From CAVWGP01 sp963754645 (GTDB lineage: Bacteria > Pseudomonadota > Alphaproteobacteria > Bin65), in NCBI GenBank assembly GCA_963754645.1, contig CAVWGP010000004.1, forward strand, positions 1 through 64,000: 64,000 nucleotides of DNA, read 5' to 3'. The stretch's first letter is position 1, and every line of letters starts with the position of its first letter. Shown piece by piece: positions 42,324-50,448 of this stretch. The notes under the pieces are model-generated. The model saw nothing but the letters and a program-made list of their open reading frames with translations, was not told the origin of the DNA and made no database searches. The translations under genes and the position numbers were made by a program.

Positions 42324-43757
42324 TCAATTAAGCGCCGGCGCGCGGCGGTGATGGTCGGTCGCTTGCTGGAAAGCGTAACCCAAACGTAGCAACATCGCCT
42401 CGTCGAACGGATGGCCGACGAGCTGTATGCCGAGCGGCAGGCCGCCTGCGGAAAACCCGGCGGGCAAGGCGAGCGCCGGCAATCCGAGATAATTGATCGC
42501 CCGCGTGAAGCGGCCCGGATCGGCGGCGCTGGCCAGTGCCCGAATGGCATCGACCGTGTCGCCGACGGCACCCTGCGGCGCGAGCGCAGCCAGCGATGGC
42601 GCCACGACCGGCGCCGAAGGAAACAGCAGCGCGGCGCGGCGCGCCAGCACGGCGCCGGCGAAATCGCGCAGCGCGCGGCCGCGCGCGGCCAGTGTCGTGC
42701 GGTAATCGCCCCTATCGTGGGCGAACCCGGCAAGGATGCGGTCGCGGATCTCGGGCAGATAATCGTCCCAATGCGATCTTAGCATGTCGCGATGCGCCGC
42801 CGCGGCTTCGACGAGATGCACGATCGCCGTCGCCGCATTGAGCGCGTCCCAGTCCGGGATGGCGACGACATCGATTTGAGCCCCAAGCGCTCGAAAGTTA
42901 GCGGCGGCGGCATCGAAGGCGGCGCGGATCTCGGGCGGGAGCGGCGCCAGGAACGCGTCGTCCGGGCAGGCCAGCGTGAGGCCGCGAATTGGCGTTTCGA
43001 TGCCCGTTTCGTAATTGCGCGCCGGCAAGGCCGCGCTGTGCGAATCCGCGTCGTCGTGGCCGGCGATGACCGTCAACAGCCGGGCGCAATCGCGCGCGCT
43101 GCGCGCCATCGGGCCGGCGATATCGAGCGAGGGACTTGCCAGCATCATGTTGGCGCGGCTCACGCGGCCTTGCGTCGGCACCAGGCCGACGACGCCGTTG
43201 AGCGCCGCCGGGCTGCGGATCGAGCCGCCCGTGTCGGAACCGAGGGCGCCGAATACCAAGCGTGCCGCCAGCGCCGCGGCACTGCCGCCCGATGAACCGC
43301 CGGCGGTTCGGCTGACCTCCCAAGGATTGCGCGCCGGCCCGCTTAGAGAATTGGCGCCATGCAGATGATAGGCAAACTCCGACATGTTGAGGCCGCCGAG
43401 ATCGACGGCACCGGCGGCGTCGAGGCGCGCGAGGCAGGTTGCCGTTGCCGCGCTCATTTTCGCTTTCAAGAACACGGCGCCGCAAGTCATGCGTTGCCCC
43501 GCGCGCTCGAACAGATCCTTGCGCGCGACCGGCACGCCGTGCAGCGGTCCCACGATTTGCCCGCGCGCATAGGCCTCGTCGGCGCGTCGCGCCTGCGCGA
43601 GCGCGGCCTCGGCTTCGAGATGTAGAAAGCAATTGAGCGCGGGTTCGCGCCGCGCGATGCGGTCGAGCGCGGCCTGGGTCAACTCGCGCGCGGAAATCGC
43701 GCCCCGGCGAACCGCCTCCGCCGCGCCGACAAGATCGCCGTCGAGCACGTCATTCAT
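42324..43757 (-). CDS. Amidase signature family enzyme
   Basis: 477-aa amidase with the Ser-cisSer-Lys triad. Lys is in LHGVPVARKDLFERAG, the Ser pair in RTAGGSSGGSAAALAARLV and GALGSDTGGSIRSPAALNG. It resembles AtzF/AtzE and GatA-type enzymes that hydrolyse amides of small substrates. The ATG at 43757 overlaps the small upstream gene by 8 nt, indicating tight translational coupling. Together with HyuAB it would complete hydrolysis of a ring-opened amide (inference). Confidence 0.9.
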   Translation of the reverse strand: MNDVLDGDLVGAAEAVRRGAISARELTQAALDRIARREPALNCFLHLEAEAALAQARRADEAYARGQIVGPLHGVPVARKDLFERAGQRMTCGAVFLKAKMSAATATCLARLDAAGAVDLGGLNMSEFAYHLHGANSLSGPARNPWEVSRTAGGSSGGSAAALAARLVFGALGSDTGGSIRSPAALNGVVGLVPTQGRVSRANMMLASPSLDIAGPMARSARDCARLLTVIAGHDDADSHSAALPARNYETGIETPIRGLTLACPDDAFLAPLPPEIRAAFDAAAANFRALGAQIDVVAIPDWDALNAATAIVHLVEAAAAHRDMLRSHWDDYLPEIRDRILAGFAHDRGDYRTTLAARGRALRDFAGAVLARRAALLFPSAPVVAPSLAALAPQGAVGDTVDAIRALASAADPGRFTRAINYLGLPALALPAGFSAGGLPLGIQLVGHPFDEAMLLRLGYAFQQATDHHRRAPALN

Positions 43758-43953
43758 CGCGGCCCCGTGGCGCGAGATCGAGCAAACTGTGCGCATGGTC
43801 TTCGGCCGGGCCGTCGGCCTTCGCCAGCAGCGGCGCGGCGGCGATGCGCTGCCGGTCGGTCGTGGCGGCGATGAGCTCGGCGAGCGCGCGCGGGATCGGC
43901 CGGCCGAATTCGTCTTGAATGATCTTGGCCACGGAGTCGGGATCGGTCGCCAT
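43750..43953 (-). CDS. Small AtzG-like amidase partner
   Basis: 67-aa protein (MATDPDSVAKIIQDEFGRPI) ending LLDLAPRGRDE, overlapping the amidase start by 8 nt. Position, size and helical composition match small partner subunits of amidases, such as AtzG for AtzE and GatC for GatA. An ATG at 44004 would add 17 residues; the shorter start has AGAG 8 nt upstream. I find no strict sequence signature, so the assignment rests mainly on context and on the analogous pair at 50449-52083. Confidence 0.55.
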   Translation of the reverse strand: MATDPDSVAKIIQDEFGRPIPRALAELIAATTDRQRIAAAPLLAKADGPAEDHAHSLLDLAPRGRDE

Positions 43954-44031
43954 CAATTCGCTCTTGCTTGGCTCGCGTTGCGCTATCCGCGCGACTTCCG
44001 CCATAGTGCTTGGCGAGGGAGAGCAAGACAA

Positions 44032-45192
44032 ATGTATTCCGGAACCATTCGCGATTGGCCGAAAAGCGTCACGTTCGGCCGCGGCAGCATTGGGGAATTG
44101 CCGCGCATCTTGGCGGGGCTGGGCGTCAAGCGCGCCTTCGTGATCTGCGGCAAGTCGGCGTCAAGCGGCCCGATGCTGCCCAAAATCAAAACCGCGCTCG
44201 GCGCGCATTTGGCCGGCGTCTACGGCACCATGGGCGCGCACACGCCCTACGATCAGGTGAAGGCGGCGAGCGAGTCGCTCAAGGCCGCGGGCGCCGACGC
44301 CATTGTGAGCCTCGGCGGCGGCAGCGTGATCGACGGCGGCAAGGCGGTTCAATTGCTCGCCGCCACGGGCGGCGATTTCCAGCCCTATGCCATCGAATGG
44401 GCGACCAAGGGCATGGCGCGCGCCGCCATGCCGGATTCGGGCCTGAAGCACATCGCCGTTCCGACAACCGCCGGCTCGGCCAGCGACGTGATGCCGACCG
44501 CGGCATTTCGCGATCCCAAGGCTGGCAAGAAGTATTTGTTTTGGGACGACCGGATCGTGCCCGAGGCCACCATCCTGGACCCCGAAATGGCGATCTATGC
44601 CGGACCGGAACTCACCGCCGCGACCGGCATGACGGCGGTCGCGCGCTGCATCGAAACGATCTATTCCAAGCACCGGCATCCGATCTCGCAGGGCTTGGCG
44701 CTGCATGCCATGCGGCTGTTGCGCCGCGCCCTGCCGCGCTCGGTCGAAGCGCCCAGCGATCTGGCGGCCCGCGCCGATTGCCAGATGGCGTGCCTGATGT
44801 CGGGCACGGCCTCGATCAATGCCATGGTTTCGGTCGTGCACGCGATCGGCCACGTTGTCGGCGGAAAATACGGACTGCAGCACGGTATTTCGCATTCGAT
44901 CCTGCTGGCGCCGGCGCTGCGGCGCGTGCTGCCCGCGATCGGCGCCGACCAGGCCTACATGCTCGATGCTTTGGGCTGCGCGCCGGAAGCAAAATCGCCC
45001 GAGGCGCCGGCGGCGGCGATCGCCGCGTTGTTGAAACGATTGCCGCTACCGCAGCGGCTGCGCGAGGTCGGCGTCAAGGAAGACGAAATCCCCGCGCTCG
45101 CGGCGGCGACCTTGGGCGACTACATGATCGTGAACTTGCCCGCGCCGCTCGACCGGAATGCCATCGAAACGATGCTGCGCGAGGCTTGGTAG
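44032..45192 (+). CDS. Iron-ADH/maleylacetate-reductase-like dehydrogenase with lost metal ligands
   Basis: 386-aa enzyme of the iron-containing alcohol dehydrogenase superfamily, closest to maleylacetate reductases. NAD-binding GGGSVIDGGKA, and TAGSASDV, are conserved. In the metal-binding region the usual Asp and His of TGMDALTHAIEA are replaced: TGMTAVARCIETIY has Thr201 and Arg205. The later His residues (His270, His274, His284 in HAIGHVVGGKYGLQHG) remain. Reduced metal dependence is known for maleylacetate reductases, but the loss of both ligands is unusual. The gene heads the plus-strand operon ADH-MmgE/PrpD. Confidence 0.82.
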   Translation: MYSGTIRDWPKSVTFGRGSIGELPRILAGLGVKRAFVICGKSASSGPMLPKIKTALGAHLAGVYGTMGAHTPYDQVKAASESLKAAGADAIVSLGGGSVIDGGKAVQLLAATGGDFQPYAIEWATKGMARAAMPDSGLKHIAVPTTAGSASDVMPTAAFRDPKAGKKYLFWDDRIVPEATILDPEMAIYAGPELTAATGMTAVARCIETIYSKHRHPISQGLALHAMRLLRRALPRSVEAPSDLAARADCQMACLMSGTASINAMVSVVHAIGHVVGGKYGLQHGISHSILLAPALRRVLPAIGADQAYMLDALGCAPEAKSPEAPAAAIAALLKRLPLPQRLREVGVKEDEIPALAAATLGDYMIVNLPAPLDRNAIETMLREAW

Positions 45193-45194
45193 GC

Positions 45195-46547
45195 ATGGCA
45201 AAATCGCCTGCCGCCAGGCAACTGTCCGACTGGGCCGCTTCGCTCCGGTGGCGCGACATACCGGCGGAGCAGCGCGCCCTGGTGCCGTTGCGCGTGCTCG
45301 ATACGATCGGCCTGCTTTTTGCCGGCGCCGATACGCAGGCGGCCCATGCCGTTCTCGCCGTCGCGCGCGGCCAAGGCACGGCGGCGGACAGCACCGTGTT
45401 CGATTGCGGCGTGAAACTGCCCGCCGCGGCGGCGGCGTTCGCGCATGGCACGATCGCGCATTGCCGCGATTTCGACGATACGTTTCAGGATTCGGTCGTC
45501 CATGGCGGCAGTGTGATCGTGGCGGCGGCCTTGGCGCTCGGCGAGGCTCGCCAAACGGCGCCGGAGGATATCGGCGCGGCCATTGTCGCCGGATACGAGG
45601 TCATGGCGCGGATCGGCGGCGTTGCCGGCCGGCGCTTCCACAAGCGTGGCTTGCATGCCACGGGCATCGTCGGCCCGCTCGCGGCGGCGGTCTCGGCCGG
45701 GCGCATTCTCGGCCTCGACGGCGCGACGATGGCGTCCGCCATGGGACTCGCCGCCAGCATGTCGGGCGGGCTGTTGGCGTTCATGAACGACGGCGCCTGG
45801 TCGAAATGGCTGCATTGCGGCTGGGCGGCGCAGGGCGGCATCGTGGCGGCGCAACTCGCGCAACAAGGATTCATCGGTCCCGCCGCGGCGCTCGATGGGC
45901 AACATAATCTCTATGCGGCCATGCTAGCCGGCGAGCAACTCGATCTCACCGCATTGACCGCCGGGCTGGGCGCCGAGTGGCGCGGCGGCGGCGCTCATTT
46001 CAAATATTATCCCTGCGCCCACGTCATCCAGCCCTATCTTGACGGCGCGCTTGCCATCGCCGCCGCCGAACGGCTTGCTCCCTCCGAAATTCGCGCGGTC
46101 GAATGCGCGATTGCGCCCTGGGCGGCGGCGATCGTGTGCGAGCCGCGCGCGCCCAAGCTGCGTCCCACATCGGATATCGACGCGATTGCGAGCCTGCCGT
46201 TCCTGCTCGCTGTCGCTCTCACGGAAGGCCGCGTCGGTTTGGACGCGATCGAGGCGCCGATGCGTGAGCGGGCCGATATTCTGGCGCTCGCCCAGCGCAT
46301 CCTGCACCGGGAAGATCCGGCGCTCGGCCAGGGCTTCGACGGACGGATCGCGATCGAAACCGTATCGGGCCGGCGCTTTCGCCGCGATGTCGCGTCGATG
46401 CCGCCCGACGCCGCCAAGCTGCGGGCGAAGTTCGTCGCGAACGCCGGCCGCCGCTTGGGCCAAGCCCGCGCGGCGGCGCTCGCCGATTCGATTCTCGCCG
46501 AGGCCGCGCCACGCCCCGATACGATCGCGGCAGTCGCAGCAGCCTGA
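45195..46547 (+). CDS. MmgE/PrpD family dehydratase
   Basis: 450-aa protein of the MmgE/PrpD family, which includes 2-methylcitrate dehydratase and cis-aconitate decarboxylase. Landmark segments: VLDTIGLLFAGADTQAAHAV, AFAHGTIAHCRDFDDTFQDS (with the active-site His-Asp region), GGSVIVAAALALGEA and 'HFKYYPCAHVIQPYLDGAL'. The ATG starts two nt after the ADH stop. In this cluster it may dehydrate an intermediate from the same pathway; substrate unknown. No prpB/prpC neighbours are present. Confidence 0.87.
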   Translation: MAKSPAARQLSDWAASLRWRDIPAEQRALVPLRVLDTIGLLFAGADTQAAHAVLAVARGQGTAADSTVFDCGVKLPAAAAAFAHGTIAHCRDFDDTFQDSVVHGGSVIVAAALALGEARQTAPEDIGAAIVAGYEVMARIGGVAGRRFHKRGLHATGIVGPLAAAVSAGRILGLDGATMASAMGLAASMSGGLLAFMNDGAWSKWLHCGWAAQGGIVAAQLAQQGFIGPAAALDGQHNLYAAMLAGEQLDLTALTAGLGAEWRGGGAHFKYYPCAHVIQPYLDGALAIAAAERLAPSEIRAVECAIAPWAAAIVCEPRAPKLRPTSDIDAIASLPFLLAVALTEGRVGLDAIEAPMRERADILALAQRILHREDPALGQGFDGRIAIETVSGRRFRRDVASMPPDAAKLRAKFVANAGRRLGQARAAALADSILAEAAPRPDTIAAVAAA

Positions 46548-46559
46548 GCGTACGGCGCC

Positions 46560-46589
46560 TTGACCGTGCTTTCGCGGCAAAGCTACAGT
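46560..46589 (+). promoter_or_regulatory. Putative promoter for the TRAP operon
   Basis: TTGACC (46560-46565), 18-nt spacer, TACAGT (46584-46589), 43 nt before the dctP start. The TRAP genes may thus be transcribed apart from ADH-MmgE/PrpD. Confidence 0.45.
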
Positions 46590-46632
46590 CCGCGGCAATA
46601 CGAGACGGGCAATTTTTCGAGGGAGAATCGTC

Positions 46633-47601
46633 GTGAGACATTTCGCTTCAGGCATCGCGCTGGCAACGCTCGCCGCCGGCTGGGCCGGCGCCGTTTCGGC
46701 GCAGGAAGTGACCATGCGCGCCGTCAGCTTCGTGCCGAAAAATCACCCGGTCATGGTGCAAGCCAATGTCTGGGTCAACACGATGAACGAAAAGCACGCC
46801 GGCAAGCTCAAGATCAACTATGTCGGCGGCCCCGAAGTCATCGGCCGCTACGAGCAGCTCAACGCGGTGCGCACCGGCGTGCTCGATATCGTTCTTTCGG
46901 TGACCGCCGATTTCCAGGACGAAATGCCCGAGATCAGCGCCTTCACCCTGTCGCGCATCAACCCGAGCGAGGAGCGCAAATCCGGCTTCTACGACATGAT
47001 GGCGAAATCGATGGAAAAGGTGAATGCGCGCTATATCGGGCGCATTCAATACGGGGCGTTCTATCTTTTCGTCAAAAAGAAACCCGAGAAGCTCGCCGAC
47101 CTCAGGGGCCTCAAGATGCGGACCGGCTCGCTCTACGACAAGATGATGAAAGAGCTCGGCATGGTGCCGGTTACGATCAACCAGCCCGAAGTGTTCACGG
47201 CGCTCGAACAGGGTGTCGTCGACGGTCTGGGCTGGCCCGTGTTCGGCGTGCGTTCGATCGGCTGGACCAAGCACGTCAAATACGTCGTCGATCTGCCGTT
47301 CTACGGGCCGAGCAACATGATCGCGATCATGAATCTCGACAAATGGAAGAAACTGCCGGCCGAGGTGCAAAAAAGTTTGATCGACACGACCGCCGAATTC
47401 GAGCCCAAGATGGTCGAGTTCTTCAAAGGCGAAGAAGTGAAAGAGTGGGTCGAGCTGGAAAAATTGGTCGGACGGGTGAAATTCTCCGAGGCCGAGAACA
47501 AGAAATTCCTCGACACGGCCTACAGCGTCGAGTGGGACGCCATCGCCAAGCGCGTGTCGCCCGAGGTGCTGGCTCAGCTCAAGAAAATGACGGGGAACTG
47601 A
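46633..47601 (+). CDS. dctP: TRAP transporter substrate-binding protein (DctP type)
   Basis: 322-aa periplasmic receptor of a TRAP transporter. Signal peptide MRHFASGIALATLAAGWAGA with cleavage after VSAQ. The mature protein shows the DctP pattern, including LNAVRTGVLDIVLSVTADF, YDMMAKSMEKVNARYIG and LRGLKMRTGSLYDKMMKELG, where the Arg of KMRT contacts the carboxylate in homologues. Start codon is GTG, with GAGGGAGA upstream. It is followed by a hairpin and dctQ-dctM, giving a full TRAP system. Probable ligand is an organic acid linked to the surrounding enzymes. Confidence 0.93.
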   Translation: MRHFASGIALATLAAGWAGAVSAQEVTMRAVSFVPKNHPVMVQANVWVNTMNEKHAGKLKINYVGGPEVIGRYEQLNAVRTGVLDIVLSVTADFQDEMPEISAFTLSRINPSEERKSGFYDMMAKSMEKVNARYIGRIQYGAFYLFVKKKPEKLADLRGLKMRTGSLYDKMMKELGMVPVTINQPEVFTALEQGVVDGLGWPVFGVRSIGWTKHVKYVVDLPFYGPSNMIAIMNLDKWKKLPAEVQKSLIDTTAEFEPKMVEFFKGEEVKEWVELEKLVGRVKFSEAENKKFLDTAYSVEWDAIAKRVSPEVLAQLKKMTGN

Positions 47602-47607
47602 GCGGCG

Positions 47608-47632
47608 CGGCAGGCCGGTTTTCGGCCCGCCG
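47608..47632 (+). promoter_or_regulatory. Stem-loop between dctP and dctQ
   Basis: CGGCAGGCCG pairs with CGGCCCGCCG (one mismatch) around a GTTTT loop. Such hairpins commonly protect the dctP mRNA or lower expression of the membrane subunits. No U-run follows, so it is not a full terminator. Confidence 0.5.
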
Positions 47633-47656
47633 CAATCGCGGATGGGAGGGGACTAG

Positions 47657-48167
47657 GTGCAACGCTTGTTGCGTTGGCTCTCGGCGTGCGAGGATATTCT
47701 CGCAACGCTCGCGGCCGTGATGTTTGTCGCCATGACCTTGGCGGTCTGCGCCGAGGTCCTGCTGCGCTACGGCTTCAACAGCCCGATCCGGTGGATCGTC
47801 GAGATCAGCGAGTATTCGCTGCTCTGGATCACGTTTCTCGGCGCCTCCTGGGTCTTGCGCCAGGGCGGCCATGTCCGGGTCGATATTCTGCTGCATTATA
47901 TGTCGCCCAACGGACTTCGCGTCTGCGGCCTCTTCTCGGCCGCCGCCGGCGCGCTGACGACCCTTGTGTTGCTCGTCTTCGGCGCCGACGCGACGTGGAC
48001 CGCCTATGTCCGTGATTCCTACAAATCCACGGGGATCAATTTTCCGACTTGGATGGTGCTGATCAGCATCCCGGTCGGCGCGCTGCTGCTGTTCTTTCGT
48101 TTCAACGTCCTGTTCGTCGAATATTTCACCCGTCAGCGCGATTTCGGCGCCGAGTTCGAGCCACTAG
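47657..48167 (+). pseudogene. dctQ: TRAP transporter small permease (DctQ), +1 frameshift at the 3' end
   Basis: Four-helix small membrane subunit. Helices are visible at AAVMFVAMTLAVCAEVLLRY, EYSLLWITFLGASWVL, LFSAAAGALTTLVLLVFGA and LISIPVGALLLFFRFNVLF. The GTG start has GGGAGGGG just upstream. As read, the frame misses its stop and runs on for over 600 codons through dctM, which is not credible. Removing one T at 48155-48156 (GAGTTCGAG to GAGTCGAG) gives a C-terminus AESSH and TAG at 48165-48167, 12 nt before dctM, as expected for TRAP operons. The membrane part is intact, so function may survive with an extended tail. Confidence 0.78.
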
Positions 48168-48179
48168 GGAAACCGCGCC

Positions 48180-49502
48180 GTGGAATGGTATTGGCTGCTG
48201 ACGATCATTTTCGGCGCGTTTTTGCTGCTGATGATGCTGGGCGTGCCGATCGCCTTCGCGTTTCTCGCGATCAACGTGATCTGCTGCTACATATTTTGGA
48301 ACGGGCCCGCCGGAATCACGCAGCTGGTGCTGTCGATCTCGAGTTCGGTGACGCATTTCACCATCGTCTCGGTGCCGCTCTTCGTGCTGATGGGCGAGGT
48401 CATGTTCCGCTCGGGCATCGCGAGCAAGATGATGGACGTGCTCGATTCCTGGTTCGGCCGGCTGCCGGGACGCTTGGCGCTGGTTTCGGTCGCCGGCGGC
48501 ACGGTGTTCGCGGCGCTGACCGGTTCGGGTTCGGCGGCCACCGCCATGCTTGGCAAGCTGCTCGTTCCCGACATGGAGAAGCGCGGCTACAGCAAATCGA
48601 TGACTCTGGGCCCGATCATGGGCGCGGGCGGGCTCGCCATCATGATCCCGCCGACGGCACTCGGCGTTCTGCTGGCGGCGTTGGCGCAGTTTTCGGTCGG
48701 CGATTTTCTCGTCGCCATCATCGTGCCCGGCCTGCTGATGTCGCTGTCCTATGCGATCTACATCGTCGCGCGCTGCTATATTCAGCCCCATCTGGCGCCG
48801 GCCTATCCGGTGGCGGCAAGGCCGCTCAGCGAGAAACTTTGGAACACGGCGCTTTATATTTTTCCGCTGTTCTTCGTCATGTTCCTGGTCGTCGGCCTGA
48901 TCTTCCTCGGCGTCGCGACGCCGACCGAATCGGCGGCGCTCGGCGCGCTCGGCACATTTCTCCTTGCCTGGCTCTACCGCGGCATCAGCTGGCCCATGAT
49001 CAAGGAATCGCTGCTCTCGACGCTGCGTATCACCGTCATGCTCTTGATGATCATCACCGGTTCGACGGCTTTCGCGCAGATTCTGGCTTTCACCGGCGCG
49101 ACCTCCGGCCTCGCCGAACTCGCTGTTTCCGCGCAAAGCAGCGTCGGGCCGCTCACCGTCGTGATCGTCATGCAAGCGGTCTTGATCCTGATGGGCATGT
49201 TCATGGAACCGCTGTCGATCATGATGCTGACGGTGCCGATTTTTTTTCCGGTCATCAAGCAGTTCGGCTACAGCGAAATCTGGTTCGGCGCGATCATGCT
49301 GCTCAACATGGAGCTGGCGACGATTTCGCCGCCCTTCGGTCTCAATCTGTTCGTCATGAAGGGCGTGGCGCCCAAAGGGACGACGATGGGCGACGTTTAT
49401 GCCGGCAGCATTCCATTCTGCCTGCTCGACGCATTCGTCATGGGTCTGTTGATCGTGTTCCCGTCGCTCGTGTTGTGGCTGCCGAGCCTGATGGGAAATT
49501 AG
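48180..49502 (+). CDS. dctM: TRAP transporter large permease (DctM)
   Basis: 440-aa polytopic membrane subunit that uses a sodium or proton gradient to move the ligand. It starts GTG (EWYWLLTIIFGAFLLLMMLG), with AGGGA 9 nt upstream. Core motifs: GIASKMMDVLDSWFGRLPGR, GGTVFAALTGSGSAATAMLG and MGAGGLAIMIPPTALGVLLA. About 11 hydrophobic helices are visible. Its stop overlaps the convergent quinone reductase gene by four bases. Confidence 0.94.
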   Translation: MEWYWLLTIIFGAFLLLMMLGVPIAFAFLAINVICCYIFWNGPAGITQLVLSISSSVTHFTIVSVPLFVLMGEVMFRSGIASKMMDVLDSWFGRLPGRLALVSVAGGTVFAALTGSGSAATAMLGKLLVPDMEKRGYSKSMTLGPIMGAGGLAIMIPPTALGVLLAALAQFSVGDFLVAIIVPGLLMSLSYAIYIVARCYIQPHLAPAYPVAARPLSEKLWNTALYIFPLFFVMFLVVGLIFLGVATPTESAALGALGTFLLAWLYRGISWPMIKESLLSTLRITVMLLMIITGSTAFAQILAFTGATSGLAELAVSAQSSVGPLTVVIVMQAVLILMGMFMEPLSIMMLTVPIFFPVIKQFGYSEIWFGAIMLLNMELATISPPFGLNLFVMKGVAPKGTTMGDVYAGSIPFCLLDAFVMGLLIVFPSLVLWLPSLMGN

Positions 49503-50437
49503 GGCGCGGCGATTTCGAGCACGATGCGGCCGCGTCCGTGGCGGCCGGCTTCGAGCAGGCGGTGCGCCTCGGCGCAATCGGCGAGCGGCAGAACGCGGCC
49601 GATCGGCGCCTTGAGCACGCCCCGGGCCGCCAGTGCCAGCACGGCTTCGAGCGTTTCGATCCGGTCGTGGATGACGGCGCGGCGGCTGACGAGGCCGAAG
49701 GACGCGGCGTCGTCCTTGATCGGCGCCGCGTGCAGCCAGACGATCGTCCCGCCCTTGCGCAACGCGGCGTAGGACTTGCGATGGACGTCGCCGCCGACGA
49801 GGTCGAAGACTGCGTCGTAATCGCGCAGCTTCGCCGCGAAATCCTCGCGGTCGTGGGCGATGACGATGTCGGCGCCGAGGCCGCGAACATAATCGGCATT
49901 CGCGTCGCGACAGGTTGCGGCAACGGCCGCGCCGCGGTGCTTGGCGAGCTGGATCGCGAGCGCGCCGATGGCGCCCGATCCGCCGTGAATCAGTAGTTTC
50001 ATGCCGGGTCCGGCCATGGCGGTCTCGACGATGCCGATCCACGCGCACATGCCGGCATGGGTCAGCGCCGCCGCTTCGACGAAGCTCAGCGCGGCGGGCT
50101 TCTTGGCAATCTCGGGCCGGCGCCGCGCGATGAATTCGGCGGCACCGCCCTGTTCGACATGCTGGGCAACGAAACAGACCTCGTCGCCGATCGCGGCGTA
50201 GTCGGCTTTCGGCCCCTTGGCGACGACGATGCCGGCACCGTCGCGGCCCGGTATTTTCGGCAGCGTCACCGGAAACATCGCTTGCAGCAGTCCGGCGCGA
50301 ACCTTCCAATCGCCCGGCGCCACGCCGGCGGCATGGATACGAATCAGGACGCCGTCATCGGCCGGGCGCGGCTCAGGCAGTTCAACGAACTGCAACACCT
50401 CGGGCCCGCCATAGCGCGCATATTGGATCGCGCGCAA
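49499..50437 (-). CDS. Zinc-independent MDR oxidoreductase (quinone-reductase-like)
   Basis: 312-aa NADPH-dependent reductase of the MDR superfamily. N-terminal MRAIQYARYGGPEVLQFVEL, then HAAGVAPGDWKVRAGLLQA and IPGRDGAGIV; Rossmann motif LIHGGSGAIGALAIQLAKH. Closest in pattern to the reticulon-4-interacting/quinone-reductase subgroup. The start is TTG at 50437; no in-frame ATG exists close upstream. It begins 11 nt after the amidase stop on the same strand and may function with it. It overlaps dctM at its 3' end. Confidence 0.85.
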   Translation of the reverse strand: MRAIQYARYGGPEVLQFVELPEPRPADDGVLIRIHAAGVAPGDWKVRAGLLQAMFPVTLPKIPGRDGAGIVVAKGPKADYAAIGDEVCFVAQHVEQGGAAEFIARRRPEIAKKPAALSFVEAAALTHAGMCAWIGIVETAMAGPGMKLLIHGGSGAIGALAIQLAKHRGAAVAATCRDANADYVRGLGADIVIAHDREDFAAKLRDYDAVFDLVGGDVHRKSYAALRKGGTIVWLHAAPIKDDAASFGLVSRRAVIHDRIETLEAVLALAARGVLKAPIGRVLPLADCAEAHRLLEAGRHGRGRIVLEIAAP

Positions 50438-50448
50438 TGCGGCCGGCC

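Noticed and set aside
47657..49996. 779-aa DctQ with a long C-terminal extension
   Set aside because: The extension reads dctM and the MDR gene out of frame; a single-base correction gives a normal stop.
48126..50309. 727-codon minus-strand frame opposite dctM
   Set aside because: Arginine- and histidine-rich nonsense translation; dctM and the MDR gene explain the DNA.
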